Shown: piece after piece, positions 9,042 through 18,077 of the stretch
Numbering within the stretch: position 1 is the first letter of the stretch
Layout: every line of letters begins with the position of its first letter
NCBI GenBank assembly: GCA_016866385.1
Contig: VGMU01000008.1
Coordinates: forward strand, 1-64,000
DNA from: Bacteroidota bacterium
GTDB lineage: Bacteria; Bacteroidota; Bacteroidia; Cytophagales; Cyclobacteriaceae
Length of the DNA stretch: 64,000 nt
Direction of reading: 5' to 3'
The notes under the pieces: generated by a model
What the model saw: the letters and a program-made list of their open reading frames with translations, nothing else
The model's database searches: none
Told to the model about the DNA's origin: nothing
Translations under genes and position numbers: made by a program

Positions 9042-10670
9042 CTATCCTTTTGGAATTAATTTTCCTTTGAGCGCCCTATCAAGCTCTTTTTGCGAAGGCA
9101 TGTTTAACTCTATTTCGGGCTCATTGAACAAATTTTTTAGCCCAAAATCAATTTCAACAACCTTCCTCCAGGCATCTATCTCCTTTCGGTCAGGCTTTTC
9201 CTCCTCCCTCCATCGAAATCCTTCCAAGCGGCTAATTTTTTCGTCAATATCCTGTACAGGAGTAAATTTACCGTCGGGCTTAATCCCAAAATTTGATTTT
9301 TTGATGTATCCATCTTCAAAGGATAGTGCAATGGTAGCGCTCAAAATTCTATTTATTCCTTGGGTTAGCGTATCCCCTTCTAAAGCATAGTAGAGGGACT
9401 CTCCATTTCCCTCAATGATCAACCTGCTGAGTTGACCCTCTTTAAAATAGCCAGTCATCTTCCTTCCTTTCATCTGATTAAAATTCAAGAGGGTATCAGA
9501 CATGATGGCAAATGACTTATTTTTCATAAAAACGCGATCTAAAGTTTCGTTTTTAATGTAAAAAACCATGCTATCCGCAGAAATTTGACTGCTTCTATTC
9601 CACAAAATGGGATCATTAAAAAGATGGATAGAAGAATCAGAAAAGGTATACAACAGGGAATCTGCCTTTCCAGACAAGTCAGATTTTACCATTTTTACTT
9701 GGTGAAAGGCCAAGAGGTAGTTGGCAGAATCTTGGTCATTGTCAAGAGAAATTAGTGTATCTGCGGTCATCAACAAGGTGTCTTGTTGAAAGTATTTTCT
9801 CACTAAGGCATTGCCATATACTTGGCTATATTTTTTCTTTTCCCAATAGGTACCCACGTCTCCAAATACCTCTAATTTTCTCTCCTTATTAAAAATTCTG
9901 AGGTCTTTTTTCCCTTCGTAATACGCAGCAGGTTCATCGTAAAACAATTCATCTGCTTTTACTCTGCTTTTTTCTGTATCTACTATCCCATCAAAAAATT
10001 TGAATTGTTTCTTTTGGGTATCATAATAAATCCCCTTTTGAGCATCCAACAAATAGCCTTCCTTAGAAACGATGTTGGTCAATCCTGGAGTTTGGGCAGT
10101 TTTGGGAATTGTCAAATAAATTAAATCATCTGTTTTAAGGGTATAATCAGGATTCACTAAAACCACTTGTTGCTGAAAACTAATTTTCTCTACATTGATT
10201 TCATATCTCCCCAATTCACTAGTAAGCACATTGACAGAGTCTACCATTTTACCCCCATTAAAATAGGATGCCACATTGGTCTCCCGATTATAATCCAAGT
10301 GTTCAGTAAATAATTTTATGGATTCGTTGGTGAATACCACCCTATTTCTCAGCTTGGCCACTTTGGTAGTTCCATCGTACTCTGCATACGCACTTGTGGT
10401 GGTAATCGGATCTATTTCGTCCCTTATGGTTACCGTGCCAAAAAGTTGTGCCCGATTTTGTTCTCTAAAAAAATAAGCCGAATCACAGGAAATCAAGGAA
10501 TTTTGGTGCTTCATTTCCACATTTCCTAATAGGCGTTCAAAACCCTTGGCACCCATCAAAAGATCAGCACTTTTGATCTCCAATAAGGAGGATTCCTGGG
10601 AAATTCCTAGTCTACTGAAACCAAATAAGGTTACAAAAAAAATCAGTCTTAGAGGAAAAGATAGTTTCAT
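9042..10670 (-). CDS. OstA-like protein, probable LPS/OM transport component
   Basis: The 542-residue protein has a signal peptide (about 1-24, ending GISQ) and a repeated beta-strand pattern typical of the OstA/LptA-like fold, in which short repeats such as LFGTVTIRDE and VFGDVGTYWE stack into a hydrophobic groove. LptA-like proteins carry lipopolysaccharide across the periplasm. In Bacteroidota this family is annotated as OstA-like and is often next to tilS, as here. The exact transport role is inferred from fold and context. It is read away from tilS from an interlocked divergent promoter. Confidence 0.82.
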   Translation of the reverse strand: MKLSFPLRLIFFVTLFGFSRLGISQESSLLEIKSADLLMGAKGFERLLGNVEMKHQNSLISCDSAYFFREQNRAQLFGTVTIRDEIDPITTTSAYAEYDGTTKVAKLRNRVVFTNESIKLFTEHLDYNRETNVASYFNGGKMVDSVNVLTSELGRYEINVEKISFQQQVVLVNPDYTLKTDDLIYLTIPKTAQTPGLTNIVSKEGYLLDAQKGIYYDTQKKQFKFFDGIVDTEKSRVKADELFYDEPAAYYEGKKDLRIFNKERKLEVFGDVGTYWEKKKYSQVYGNALVRKYFQQDTLLMTADTLISLDNDQDSANYLLAFHQVKMVKSDLSGKADSLLYTFSDSSIHLFNDPILWNRSSQISADSMVFYIKNETLDRVFMKNKSFAIMSDTLLNFNQMKGRKMTGYFKEGQLSRLIIEGNGESLYYALEGDTLTQGINRILSATIALSFEDGYIKKSNFGIKPDGKFTPVQDIDEKISRLEGFRWREEEKPDRKEIDAWRKVVEIDFGLKNLFNEPEIELNMPSQKELDRALKGKLIPKG

Positions 10671-10683
10671 CGTGAAGGAAAGG

Positions 10684-10714
10684 TCTGCAAATTTAGTAGA
10701 AAAAGCTATTTTTG
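10684..10714 (+). promoter_or_regulatory. promoter of tilS
   Basis: TCTG (10684-10687), a 19-nt spacer and TATTTTTG (10707-10714) fit the Bacteroidota consensus with one mismatch in the -33 box. The tilS ATG starts only 5 bases after the -7 box, so the mRNA is probably leaderless. Confidence 0.6.
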
Positions 10715-10720
10715 GACAAT
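10688..10720 (-). promoter_or_regulatory. promoter of the OstA-like gene, interlocked with the tilS promoter
   Basis: On the minus strand ATTG (10720-10717), a 21-nt spacer and TAAATTTG (10695-10688) fit the Bacteroidota consensus; the -7 box is exact. The start site should lie near 10683, giving a leader of only about 12 nt. The downstream bases GCAGACC resemble those after the ribosomal promoters in this window. Confidence 0.6.
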
Positions 10721-12044
10721 GTTCGATGCCTTTATCTCACATATCCAAACCGCACGCTTGCTCACACCGACCCAGCGCTACCTTTTGGCCTGTAGTGGGG
10801 GCTTAGACAGCATGGCTTTGGCACATTTGCTCCTAAAAGCCAAGATTCCCTTCGAATTGGCCCATGTTAATTTTCAACTTAGGGGAGAAGAAAGCCTGGG
10901 AGATGAAGCTTTCTTGAGAAATTGGGGCGTAAAAAACGGGATTGAAGTACATGTTCATTCTTCGGATACCAAAAGCTATGCCAGCGAAAAAGGGATTTCC
11001 ATCCAAATGGCGGCGAGGGAAATTCGCTACCATTTTTTTGAAGAAATTCGTTCTTCAAGAGCCTTGAGCGGAATTGTTTTGGCTCACCATCAAGACGATC
11101 AACTAGAAACTATTTTTCTTCATCTCTTGCGTGGCACAGGCATAGAAGGCATCACCGGTATGAACGATAGAAAAGGATGGCTCATTCGACCCTTGTTGAT
11201 TTTTTCTAGAAAAGAAATAGAGGCGTACATGCAGCAAGAGGGCCATGCTTGGAGAGAGGATAGAAGCAATGCCTCTTCTGATTACAAAAGAAACAAACTT
11301 CGCCACGATGGATTACCAGCCATTTATGCTTTAGAGCAGGATGCTAGAAAAAATTTACTTCATAGCTTTGATCGCCTAAAAGATACAGGAAAAGCTTTTT
11401 TATCTCTTTTTGAATTTTGGAAAATCCAACACGTTGAGGAAGCTGATGATTTTTCCATTCTGCCTTATGAAGCCCTCTTGCAGGTAAATGGAGCGGCCAC
11501 GTTACTCTATTTTTGGCTTCGGCCTTATGGATTTAATTCAGATCAGGCCAGAAGCATCTTCGAAAGTCTGAAAGATCCCAAATCTGGCAGACTATTCCTA
11601 AGTTCGAGCCATCAAGTAGGATTGGACAGAAATGCGCTCTTCCTAAGTGCTATCCCTCCCCATTTTGATCCAATTTCTATTTCTTATGGAATGGAAGTTA
11701 TTTCCATTTTTTCAAAAAAATATAATTTAGGATGGGAAACTCAAGCGGTGGCCTTGGACCCTAATCCCTCCCATGCCCAGCTGGATGCTGATACCTTGGA
11801 GTACCCGCTTGTGGTGAGAAACTGGGAAGAAGGAGATCGCTTCACTCCCTTAGGAATGCAATCTGAAAAAAAGATTTCGGATTTTTTAATTGATCAAAAA
11901 GTACCCCTTCCTCTAAAAAAGGAAGTAAAAGTTGTAGTTTCAGGAAAAAAAATAGCCTGGGTATGGGGGATGAGAATTGCTGACTGGGCTAAAATTACCC
12001 CGAATACCCTAAAAATCTTGTATATCAAAAGCGCTACATCATGA
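10719..12044 (+). CDS. tilS: tRNA(Ile)-lysidine synthase
   Basis: TilS converts cytidine 34 of the CAU-anticodon tRNA-Ile to lysidine, so that it reads AUA. The 441-residue protein has the PP-loop motif SGGLDS at 26-31 in the N-terminal ATP pyrophosphatase domain, the HVNFQLRGEES segment after it, the LAHHQDDQLET motif near 128, and a complete C-terminal domain containing EGDRFTPLGM and KKISDFLIDQKVP. Length and start agree with the family. Its stop overlaps the ATG of the next gene by 4 bases (ATGA), so the two are translationally coupled. Confidence 0.96.
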   Translation: MFDAFISHIQTARLLTPTQRYLLACSGGLDSMALAHLLLKAKIPFELAHVNFQLRGEESLGDEAFLRNWGVKNGIEVHVHSSDTKSYASEKGISIQMAAREIRYHFFEEIRSSRALSGIVLAHHQDDQLETIFLHLLRGTGIEGITGMNDRKGWLIRPLLIFSRKEIEAYMQQEGHAWREDRSNASSDYKRNKLRHDGLPAIYALEQDARKNLLHSFDRLKDTGKAFLSLFEFWKIQHVEEADDFSILPYEALLQVNGAATLLYFWLRPYGFNSDQARSIFESLKDPKSGRLFLSSSHQVGLDRNALFLSAIPPHFDPISISYGMEVISIFSKKYNLGWETQAVALDPNPSHAQLDADTLEYPLVVRNWEEGDRFTPLGMQSEKKISDFLIDQKVPLPLKKEVKVVVSGKKIAWVWGMRIADWAKITPNTLKILYIKSATS

Positions 12045-12556
12045 GAAATCCTTTTTCAAAAAACTATGATCCTCAAGAATTGAGCATGTTTGATTTCATG
12101 CAGGGCATTAAATTTTTTGAGACCCTAAAACAACATGAGTTGGCTCGATTTCTACCTGCCATGCACGAAAGAAAGTATGTACGGGATGAGGTGGTTTTTT
12201 TTAGCAAAGATCCAAGCCAAGCACTCTATTTAATTCGAAAAGGAACGATCGATCTTACCATTGACCTGCGTGACAACTTTGAGACTATCATGCAACTCAA
12301 GCGGGGGGAAGCTTTCGGAGAAAACTCCCTACTTGAAAATACCAAACGTACCTACACTGCCTTGGTAACATCGGACGAAGCAGAATTGCTGGTGATTCCA
12401 CATTTCGCTATCCAAGAAATATTTGATAGCAATCCAAAAATCAAGGCAAAGATGATGGCGGCATTGGCAGAGTATTTCAACACAAACAACCAGCGGCTTT
12501 TTCGGTCCTACAGGGAATCCTTTGGATTTTTCAGTTTAAGGCAAATGTTCGAATAA
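12041..12556 (+). CDS. cyclic nucleotide-binding domain protein
   Basis: The 171 residues form one cyclic-nucleotide-binding (CRP/EF-hand-like beta-roll) domain. The phosphate-binding cassette region reads GEAFGENSLLENTKRTYTAL near residues 89-108, with the Gly-Glu and the Arg expected for ligand contact. No helix-turn-helix follows, and no kinase or channel is fused, so it is a lone sensor domain. There is no signal peptide. It overlaps tilS by 4 bp and must be made with it. Whether it binds cAMP, another nucleotide or nothing cannot be told from sequence. Confidence 0.85.
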   Translation: MRNPFSKNYDPQELSMFDFMQGIKFFETLKQHELARFLPAMHERKYVRDEVVFFSKDPSQALYLIRKGTIDLTIDLRDNFETIMQLKRGEAFGENSLLENTKRTYTALVTSDEAELLVIPHFAIQEIFDSNPKIKAKMMAALAEYFNTNNQRLFRSYRESFGFFSLRQMFE

Positions 12557-12622
12557 TTTTCCCCTACTAAAGTAGAATAGGAGAAAAAATTCAAAAGGAT
12601 CAACAAACTAATCCTTTCAGAG

Positions 12623-12654
12623 TTTCTATTCCTATCAAGAGCTTAGTAACTTAG
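12623..12654 (+). promoter_or_regulatory. probable promoter of mdh
   Basis: TTTC (12623-12626), a 20-nt spacer and TAACTTAG (12647-12654) resemble the Bacteroidota promoter with one mismatch in each box. The leader to the mdh ATG would be about 40 nt. Confidence 0.45.
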
Positions 12655-12696
12655 GGCCAAATTTCAAGGTCTTTCAAACCAAAAAAAATAAATATC

Positions 12697-13632
12697 ATGA
12701 GCAAAGTAACCGTTGTTGGTGCAGGAAATGTAGGCGCAACCTGTGCAGATGTATTGGCGTATCGTGAAGTAGCAGAAGAGATTGTATTGGTAGATATCAA
12801 AGAAGGCATTGCAGAAGGTAAGGCCCTAGATATTTGGCAAAAAGCCCCTATCAATCAATACGATAGCCGTACCTTAGGTAGCACCAACGATTACAGCAAA
12901 ACTGCCAAATCTGAAGTGGTAGTAATCACTTCTGGTCTTCCTAGGAAACCAGGTATGACCCGCGATGATTTGATTGAAACGAATGCAGGAATCGTAAAAT
13001 CCGTCACAGAAAATATCATCAAGTATTCTCCAAATGCCATCATCATAGTGGTATCTAATCCTTTGGATGTCATGACCTATCAAGCTCATTTGACCTCAGG
13101 ATTACCAAGAAATAAAGTAATGGGAATGGCAGGAATTTTGGATACCGCTCGGTACAGAGCATTTTTGGCCGAAGAGTTAAATGTTTCAGGCAAAGAAATC
13201 CAAGCCATCCTCCTAGGGGGCCATGGAGACACCATGGTGCCTTTGCCAAGATACACTACCGTAGCTGGAATTCCAGTAACAGAGCTAGTAGCTAAAGAAA
13301 AATTGGACACAATCATCGAACGTACCAAATTTGGAGGGGGAGAATTGGTAAAGCTCATGGGGACCTCTGCTTGGTATGCTCCTGGAGCTGCTGCCGCTCA
13401 AATGGTAGAAGCCATTTTGAAAAATCAAAGAAGGGTATTTCCTGTATGTATCAAACTGGACGGGGAATACGGAATAAACGATTGCTACCTTGGCGTTCCT
13501 GTGATATTAGGAAAAAATGGTATAGAGCAAGTGATTGAGCTTAACCTGAATGCAGAAGAAATGGCGCTTTTACAAACTTCAAGAGGACATGTAAAAGAAG
13601 TTATGACCGTTTTAGATCAATTGAAAAGTTAA
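12697..13632 (+). CDS. mdh: malate dehydrogenase (NAD-dependent)
   Basis: This enzyme interconverts malate and oxaloacetate in the TCA cycle. The 311-residue protein is of the lactate-dehydrogenase-like malate dehydrogenase group: Rossmann motif GAGNVG at 8-13, Asp33 after the second strand for NAD preference, the substrate loop LPRKPGMTR with Arg83, Arg89 and Arg152 as substrate ligands, and the catalytic His176 in GGHGD. Arg83, where lactate dehydrogenase carries Gln, marks malate specificity. A very strong terminator follows directly. Confidence 0.96.
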   Translation: MSKVTVVGAGNVGATCADVLAYREVAEEIVLVDIKEGIAEGKALDIWQKAPINQYDSRTLGSTNDYSKTAKSEVVVITSGLPRKPGMTRDDLIETNAGIVKSVTENIIKYSPNAIIIVVSNPLDVMTYQAHLTSGLPRNKVMGMAGILDTARYRAFLAEELNVSGKEIQAILLGGHGDTMVPLPRYTTVAGIPVTELVAKEKLDTIIERTKFGGGELVKLMGTSAWYAPGAAAAQMVEAILKNQRRVFPVCIKLDGEYGINDCYLGVPVILGKNGIEQVIELNLNAEEMALLQTSRGHVKEVMTVLDQLKS

Positions 13633-13650
13633 AAATCTCTTTTTCCCAAT

Positions 13651-13693
13651 AAGACCTAAGAAACTTCCTGAAGGAAGCACTTAGGTCTTTTTT
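13651..13693 (+). terminator. intrinsic terminator after mdh
   Basis: A 10-bp perfect stem AAGACCTAAG/CTTAGGTCTT with an additional inner TTCC/GGAA pairing is followed by a run of T. This is one of the clearest terminators in the window. Confidence 0.9.
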
Positions 13694-13723
13694 CTAGGTT
13701 TTACACCTAAGCCTTCCTACTTC

Positions 13724-16420
13724 GTGAAAATTTGGAAAAGTCTTTTGGTTCTTCTTTTTCTAGCTCTCGTGGCGTGGGGAACTTACGAAGCATATCAAAA
13801 GTATGCTTATAACCGAAGTATAAATAGTCTGGAACTTATCTCAAGTGATGCAATTTTTGTTTTTGAGACCAAGCAGGCCGATCAAACATGGAAGGAAGTT
13901 CTAAGTCATCCTCTTTGGCTTAGTTTATCCCAATTTCCAGCATTCCAAACTTTTCAACAGCATTGGATTGCTTTGGACAGTCTATCTGGCGAAGAAGACT
14001 TTGTCTCGAAAACCCTTAGGAATAAACACGTCACCATCTCCTATCATGCCGAGGGAACAGATGATTTCAGCCTACTTTACACCATCAACTTTGGGTCAGC
14101 ATCGCCCTTGGAATTTTTGGAAAGCCTAAAGCCTAAAGTTCCTAAGACCTCTAGACTGCAGTCCCGAACTTACAGTGAACAAGAAATTATCGATGTCATT
14201 GGCCCCAGCAATAGCATTCAATGGAGCATTACCTCGCTAAACAATGTCTTGTTAATTTCTTCCTCCTCTTTTGCCATAGAAGAGGCTATTCGATTTTACC
14301 TAAGCGACAGTCCCAATCGGCTTTCCGAAAAAATAATTGATCCCCTAAGTCAAGATTCTGGATTGGGCCGCTTGATTATTTCCTCCAAGGGCATAGCAAA
14401 ATTACTGAAAGGCGTTAGCCAGTCCCAGGAAACCATGGCTATCCAAGAACTCGAATCCTTTGATCATTACCTTGCACTTACTCTTTATCTGGAAGAAAAT
14501 CAGCTTCTTTTTAAAGGCCCCATGCAGTGGCAAGAAGAAGTTCAATTTTTGCCTTCGGTACAAGCACAGCTTTCGGATTTTGAAAGCCTGATTTCTACGA
14601 GATCCCTGTCCATCACCCAAATCAACCTTAAGGATGGCTACGAGACCCAAAAACTTAAAAATTCGGCCTTCGTTCCTATCTCTACCGTAAGTGGGGAAAT
14701 TCAATCCCGGCTGATAGATAGAGGTTTTTTTGATTATTTATCGGGAGAACAGTATTTATTGAGCTTAGAACCTCTGGAAGGAGGGCAAGAAAATCTTGCC
14801 CTCCTTGTTAAATCAAGCCAGATTGACCAAGCTTGGAATTTCTTACAGGAATACCGAGATACTACCGAATTCAATCCCGTAGAAAGCTACTTAGAAAATG
14901 AAATTCTATTTTTCCCGGAAGAAAACTTTCCTGCGCACCTTTTTAATGGAAAATTTGCCGGATTTCAACAGACTTATATCAGCAGAATTGGAGACATCCT
15001 CCTGATGAGTAATTCTGCAGCTGGGATGAAAGTACTCTTGGATGACCATTTTCAAGGAGAAACTTGGGACAAAAAAGCTCCTGGGCCAGATCAAAAGCTC
15101 CTTTTACCTAGCTCAGGATATAGCAAAATCATTCTTTTAAATAAGTTATGGCCCACTTGGACACAACTTACTAATCCTACTTGGAGTACTTTTTTGCAGA
15201 AATATGCCGCTGCGCTTCAATCCTTCACTACACTTTCTTTTCGAATCAACCAATCTACCCTTGGCCCTGAAGCTTCCCTCAGTTTGAGATACAATGCTCA
15301 ATCACCAGGGGACTCTTTGCAAAAAAAATCTTTCGATCTTATACCTGCCAAAGAAGTGAGTTTTTCCAAACTCCTAGGATATGGCCCCAAGGCTATTATA
15401 AATTTCAATGATGGGAGTGAAGATCTCGTCCTTCAAGATCTTTCCAACACCTTGTACCTAATCAATTCTGCAGGCGAACAAGTTTTTGATCAAGTATTAG
15501 ATGGTCCGATAGTTTCAGAAGCTTTTCAAATTGATTTTTATAAAAATGGCAAACTTCAGCTTTTGGTCGCCACAGCCAATTACCTCTACGGTATCGACAG
15601 ACTAGGCGAATCCCTTCCTGGATTTCCTGTTAAACTTCAAGGAGAAAAAATAACGCACCTGAATCTTTTAGATTACGATCAAAACCGAGAGTATCGTTAC
15701 TTTATTTCTACCGAACAAGGAACCCTTTGGCTTTTGGATAAAGGCGGTAAGCCTTTGGAGGGATGGAATCCCTTGGCATTGGGAGAAACAAGTATTGGAC
15801 CTCCTTTTCATGTGCGAGTTTCTGGTAAAGGGGACTTCATGGTTGCCCTCGGTAGTTCGGGGAAAATTCATTTGTTTAACAGACGGGGGGAAATCCAAGC
15901 AGGATCTCCGGTAGTTCTGAAAGAAAAACTTCGGAGTCCCTTAGTAATCAATAAATCTACTACTCCCCCAACTCTTTATGCCATAAGCGACGGAGGAGAG
16001 GTATCCACCATTACTTTTTCTGGAGAGACACTGAAAACATCTCAATTCTTAAAAACCAATAGAGACGATAGATTTACTTACTTGCCTGATCAAAAAGGAA
16101 CTTCTTTTTTGATTCTTTTGCAGCAATTCAATAAAATCCAATTCCTTTCAGAGCAAGAAAAAAGCCTTTTAACTGTACCCATTTCTGGAGGAAAAGCCAG
16201 GGTGGGGTATTTTAATTTTGGGCCCGATCGCAAGCTCATTGCCGTTACGGATTTGGAAAAAAAGATGGGATATCTCTATGATCTCAGTGGAAACTTGGTG
16301 ATTTCTTCTCCCATGCCAAGCGAAGGTGAAATCCAACTCAGTCATAGAGCTGAATTGAGCCAATATTTTATACGCACTCGGGTAGGTACTACAGTGTATG
16401 AGTTTGTGATTCCTGATTAG
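13724..16420 (+). CDS. membrane-anchored protein with beta-propeller-like C-terminal half, unknown function
   Basis: I do not recognise a named gene. The 898-residue product starts at a GTG; no in-frame ATG near the N-terminus precedes the hydrophobic segment LLVLLFLALVAWG (residues 7-19), which is a signal anchor or uncleaved signal. Residues about 30-540 look like a DUF3352-type region with repeated FVFE and ALTLYLEEN strands. From about 560 on, units such as LYLINSAGEQVF, LYGIDRLGESLPGFP, LWLLDKGGKPLEGW and IHLFNRRGEIQAGSP recur at 40-60 residue spacing, as in PQQ-like or VCBS-like propeller repeats. It lies just behind the mdh terminator with hardly any room for a promoter of its own. Confidence 0.7.
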   Translation: MKIWKSLLVLLFLALVAWGTYEAYQKYAYNRSINSLELISSDAIFVFETKQADQTWKEVLSHPLWLSLSQFPAFQTFQQHWIALDSLSGEEDFVSKTLRNKHVTISYHAEGTDDFSLLYTINFGSASPLEFLESLKPKVPKTSRLQSRTYSEQEIIDVIGPSNSIQWSITSLNNVLLISSSSFAIEEAIRFYLSDSPNRLSEKIIDPLSQDSGLGRLIISSKGIAKLLKGVSQSQETMAIQELESFDHYLALTLYLEENQLLFKGPMQWQEEVQFLPSVQAQLSDFESLISTRSLSITQINLKDGYETQKLKNSAFVPISTVSGEIQSRLIDRGFFDYLSGEQYLLSLEPLEGGQENLALLVKSSQIDQAWNFLQEYRDTTEFNPVESYLENEILFFPEENFPAHLFNGKFAGFQQTYISRIGDILLMSNSAAGMKVLLDDHFQGETWDKKAPGPDQKLLLPSSGYSKIILLNKLWPTWTQLTNPTWSTFLQKYAAALQSFTTLSFRINQSTLGPEASLSLRYNAQSPGDSLQKKSFDLIPAKEVSFSKLLGYGPKAIINFNDGSEDLVLQDLSNTLYLINSAGEQVFDQVLDGPIVSEAFQIDFYKNGKLQLLVATANYLYGIDRLGESLPGFPVKLQGEKITHLNLLDYDQNREYRYFISTEQGTLWLLDKGGKPLEGWNPLALGETSIGPPFHVRVSGKGDFMVALGSSGKIHLFNRRGEIQAGSPVVLKEKLRSPLVINKSTTPPTLYAISDGGEVSTITFSGETLKTSQFLKTNRDDRFTYLPDQKGTSFLILLQQFNKIQFLSEQEKSLLTVPISGGKARVGYFNFGPDRKLIAVTDLEKKMGYLYDLSGNLVISSPMPSEGEIQLSHRAELSQYFIRTRVGTTVYEFVIPD

Positions 16421-16468
16421 GACGCAAAGTGGGGATCCCTATTTCTCATAAAAAATAATCTCTGGGCT

Positions 16469-18076
16469 TTATTTCACCTGGAAATAACTTCGTTGAAGAG
16501 TTGCTTTTTCTCCTTCATCCACCATTTGCCAAAACAAAAATATCCCTTCCAATTGAGAAAGTTGTGTGCTTACCTCAGGTGATTTTTTTTCCCAAGCCAA
16601 GACCGTTCTCCAATCGGGAATCCTATCCTGAGATGAAGGTAAAGTAAACTGCTTGCTAGGGAGATCTATCCAGGGATGAAGTCCCTGATAATCAAAAAAA
16701 CGTGCAGCAGGGGCTAGAGGAAATAAACCAAAATTATTGGAATAACTGCTAAAGCTGATCACTCCTGGATAGGTCCGGTCGTTGAGGTAAAATTCACGAT
16801 TGAGGATCTCCAAGGTATTTAATAATTTGGGATTGAAGGAAGCCAAGAGGTCTGAATCAAAGACAGGCATGGCATCTACCAAAATCAATGGTTTGGCATC
16901 AAATACACTTTTATTTGCTTCATTGAGCAAGCGAAAGGTTTTCTTTTTATCCCGAATACGTACGGAAACACTTGGTACATACTCTTTCAAGATGGTTTCT
17001 ATGTCCTCAAATCGGGTATAGTCATCCAAATCGTAGGTATAGTCAGCCACAAAACCAGTAACCACTTGTAAGGAATCTTTTTGGATTTCTTGTAGGTAAT
17101 ATGTTTGGATGAGAGAAGCCTTTAGCAGAGGTTGGAGCAGGGGTAAATCCTCTTGACTAAGAGCTAATTCTGGAAATGAAAAATCTGACCTAAAGGTTGT
17201 TTGAATGACCGGAGCGAGAACCTCCAAGCCTTGCATTTCCTCACCATTTTCCAATTGAAGAATAATACGATCCCAATGCCGCATCCCTCCTAAGTCAAAT
17301 ACCAGCCTACCTGTAGCATCTGCATGATCTGTAAACAACACACTTTTTTCTCCGTGTACGGAAAGAAAATAAGTCAAGGTGGTGTCCAGACTTGTCACCT
17401 TTGCCTGAATCTGATGTCCAAATAGTTCGGGCAAGAGAGGTTCACTTTTTAAGGATGTATAGAGCTGAGTGGAGGTCCACTGTTTATGTTCCTCATTCAA
17501 AAAAGGGTTGGCGATAGAAATTCCAGATGCTAGTACCTGCTTCCCGGATGATGGATTCAAAGAAAATTGCACTTGGCTTCCTTTGCTGTATACTTTTTCT
17601 GGAATCAAGGGGATACGATCAGCTTGCTGAGCGTATTTGGGAGGTATACGAGGATTGATGATGGTAACCAGCTGTTGGGCCATGCCCAAATCCATATCCA
17701 GGTGAGGACTAATTCGGGTATATACCCGCAAGAGGTAATGGTCAGAAGGGATTTGGTCGGAAAGGGACAGAAAATTCACTGATTTTCCTTCTCGTATGGG
17801 TACTTTAATATGGGCTATAGAATTTGAATTTCTATCTAGCAATTCGGCATAAAGAATTTGAGAAGAGGAAGGGACTGAGCCAAGAGCCACCTCAGCATCA
17901 AACCATAGTTTTTCACCTGTGAAATAGAGGGTTTTTGGTGTATGAAAACTTACCTTTTCCTTTGGCAAATTTTGCCCTTGAGCCAAAGATGAATTTACGA
18001 TACCAAAAAGAAAAGTGAACCCAAAAATCAGGGTAGCCCAGGAGAATTTTTGTTCCAAGATTATTCTTGTTTTCAT
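16469..18076 (-). CDS. exported MG2/plug-like protein, last gene of the TonB/DUF4249 operon
   Basis: The 535-residue protein has a signal peptide (about 1-32). Its N-terminal part (KVSFHTPKTLYFTGEKLWFDAEV) resembles the macroglobulin MG2 domain found in many Bacteroidota exported proteins. The region 345-430, with LILVDAMPVFDSDLLASFNP and LNTLEILNREFYL, resembles a TonB-dependent receptor plug but no barrel follows. Relatives I know are longer. It starts one base after the DUF4249 stop, so it is co-translated with it and probably acts in the same outer-membrane system. Function unknown. Confidence 0.7.
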   Translation of the reverse strand: MKTRIILEQKFSWATLIFGFTFLFGIVNSSLAQGQNLPKEKVSFHTPKTLYFTGEKLWFDAEVALGSVPSSSQILYAELLDRNSNSIAHIKVPIREGKSVNFLSLSDQIPSDHYLLRVYTRISPHLDMDLGMAQQLVTIINPRIPPKYAQQADRIPLIPEKVYSKGSQVQFSLNPSSGKQVLASGISIANPFLNEEHKQWTSTQLYTSLKSEPLLPELFGHQIQAKVTSLDTTLTYFLSVHGEKSVLFTDHADATGRLVFDLGGMRHWDRIILQLENGEEMQGLEVLAPVIQTTFRSDFSFPELALSQEDLPLLQPLLKASLIQTYYLQEIQKDSLQVVTGFVADYTYDLDDYTRFEDIETILKEYVPSVSVRIRDKKKTFRLLNEANKSVFDAKPLILVDAMPVFDSDLLASFNPKLLNTLEILNREFYLNDRTYPGVISFSSYSNNFGLFPLAPAARFFDYQGLHPWIDLPSKQFTLPSSQDRIPDWRTVLAWEKKSPEVSTQLSQLEGIFLFWQMVDEGEKATLQRSYFQVK

Positions 18077-18077
18077 C

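Noticed and set aside
12562-12587. Inverted repeat TTTTCCCCTA/TAGGAGAAAA after the cyclic-nucleotide-binding gene
   Set aside because: It has a mismatch and no T run on the plus strand, so I do not call it a terminator; the mdh promoter lies behind it.
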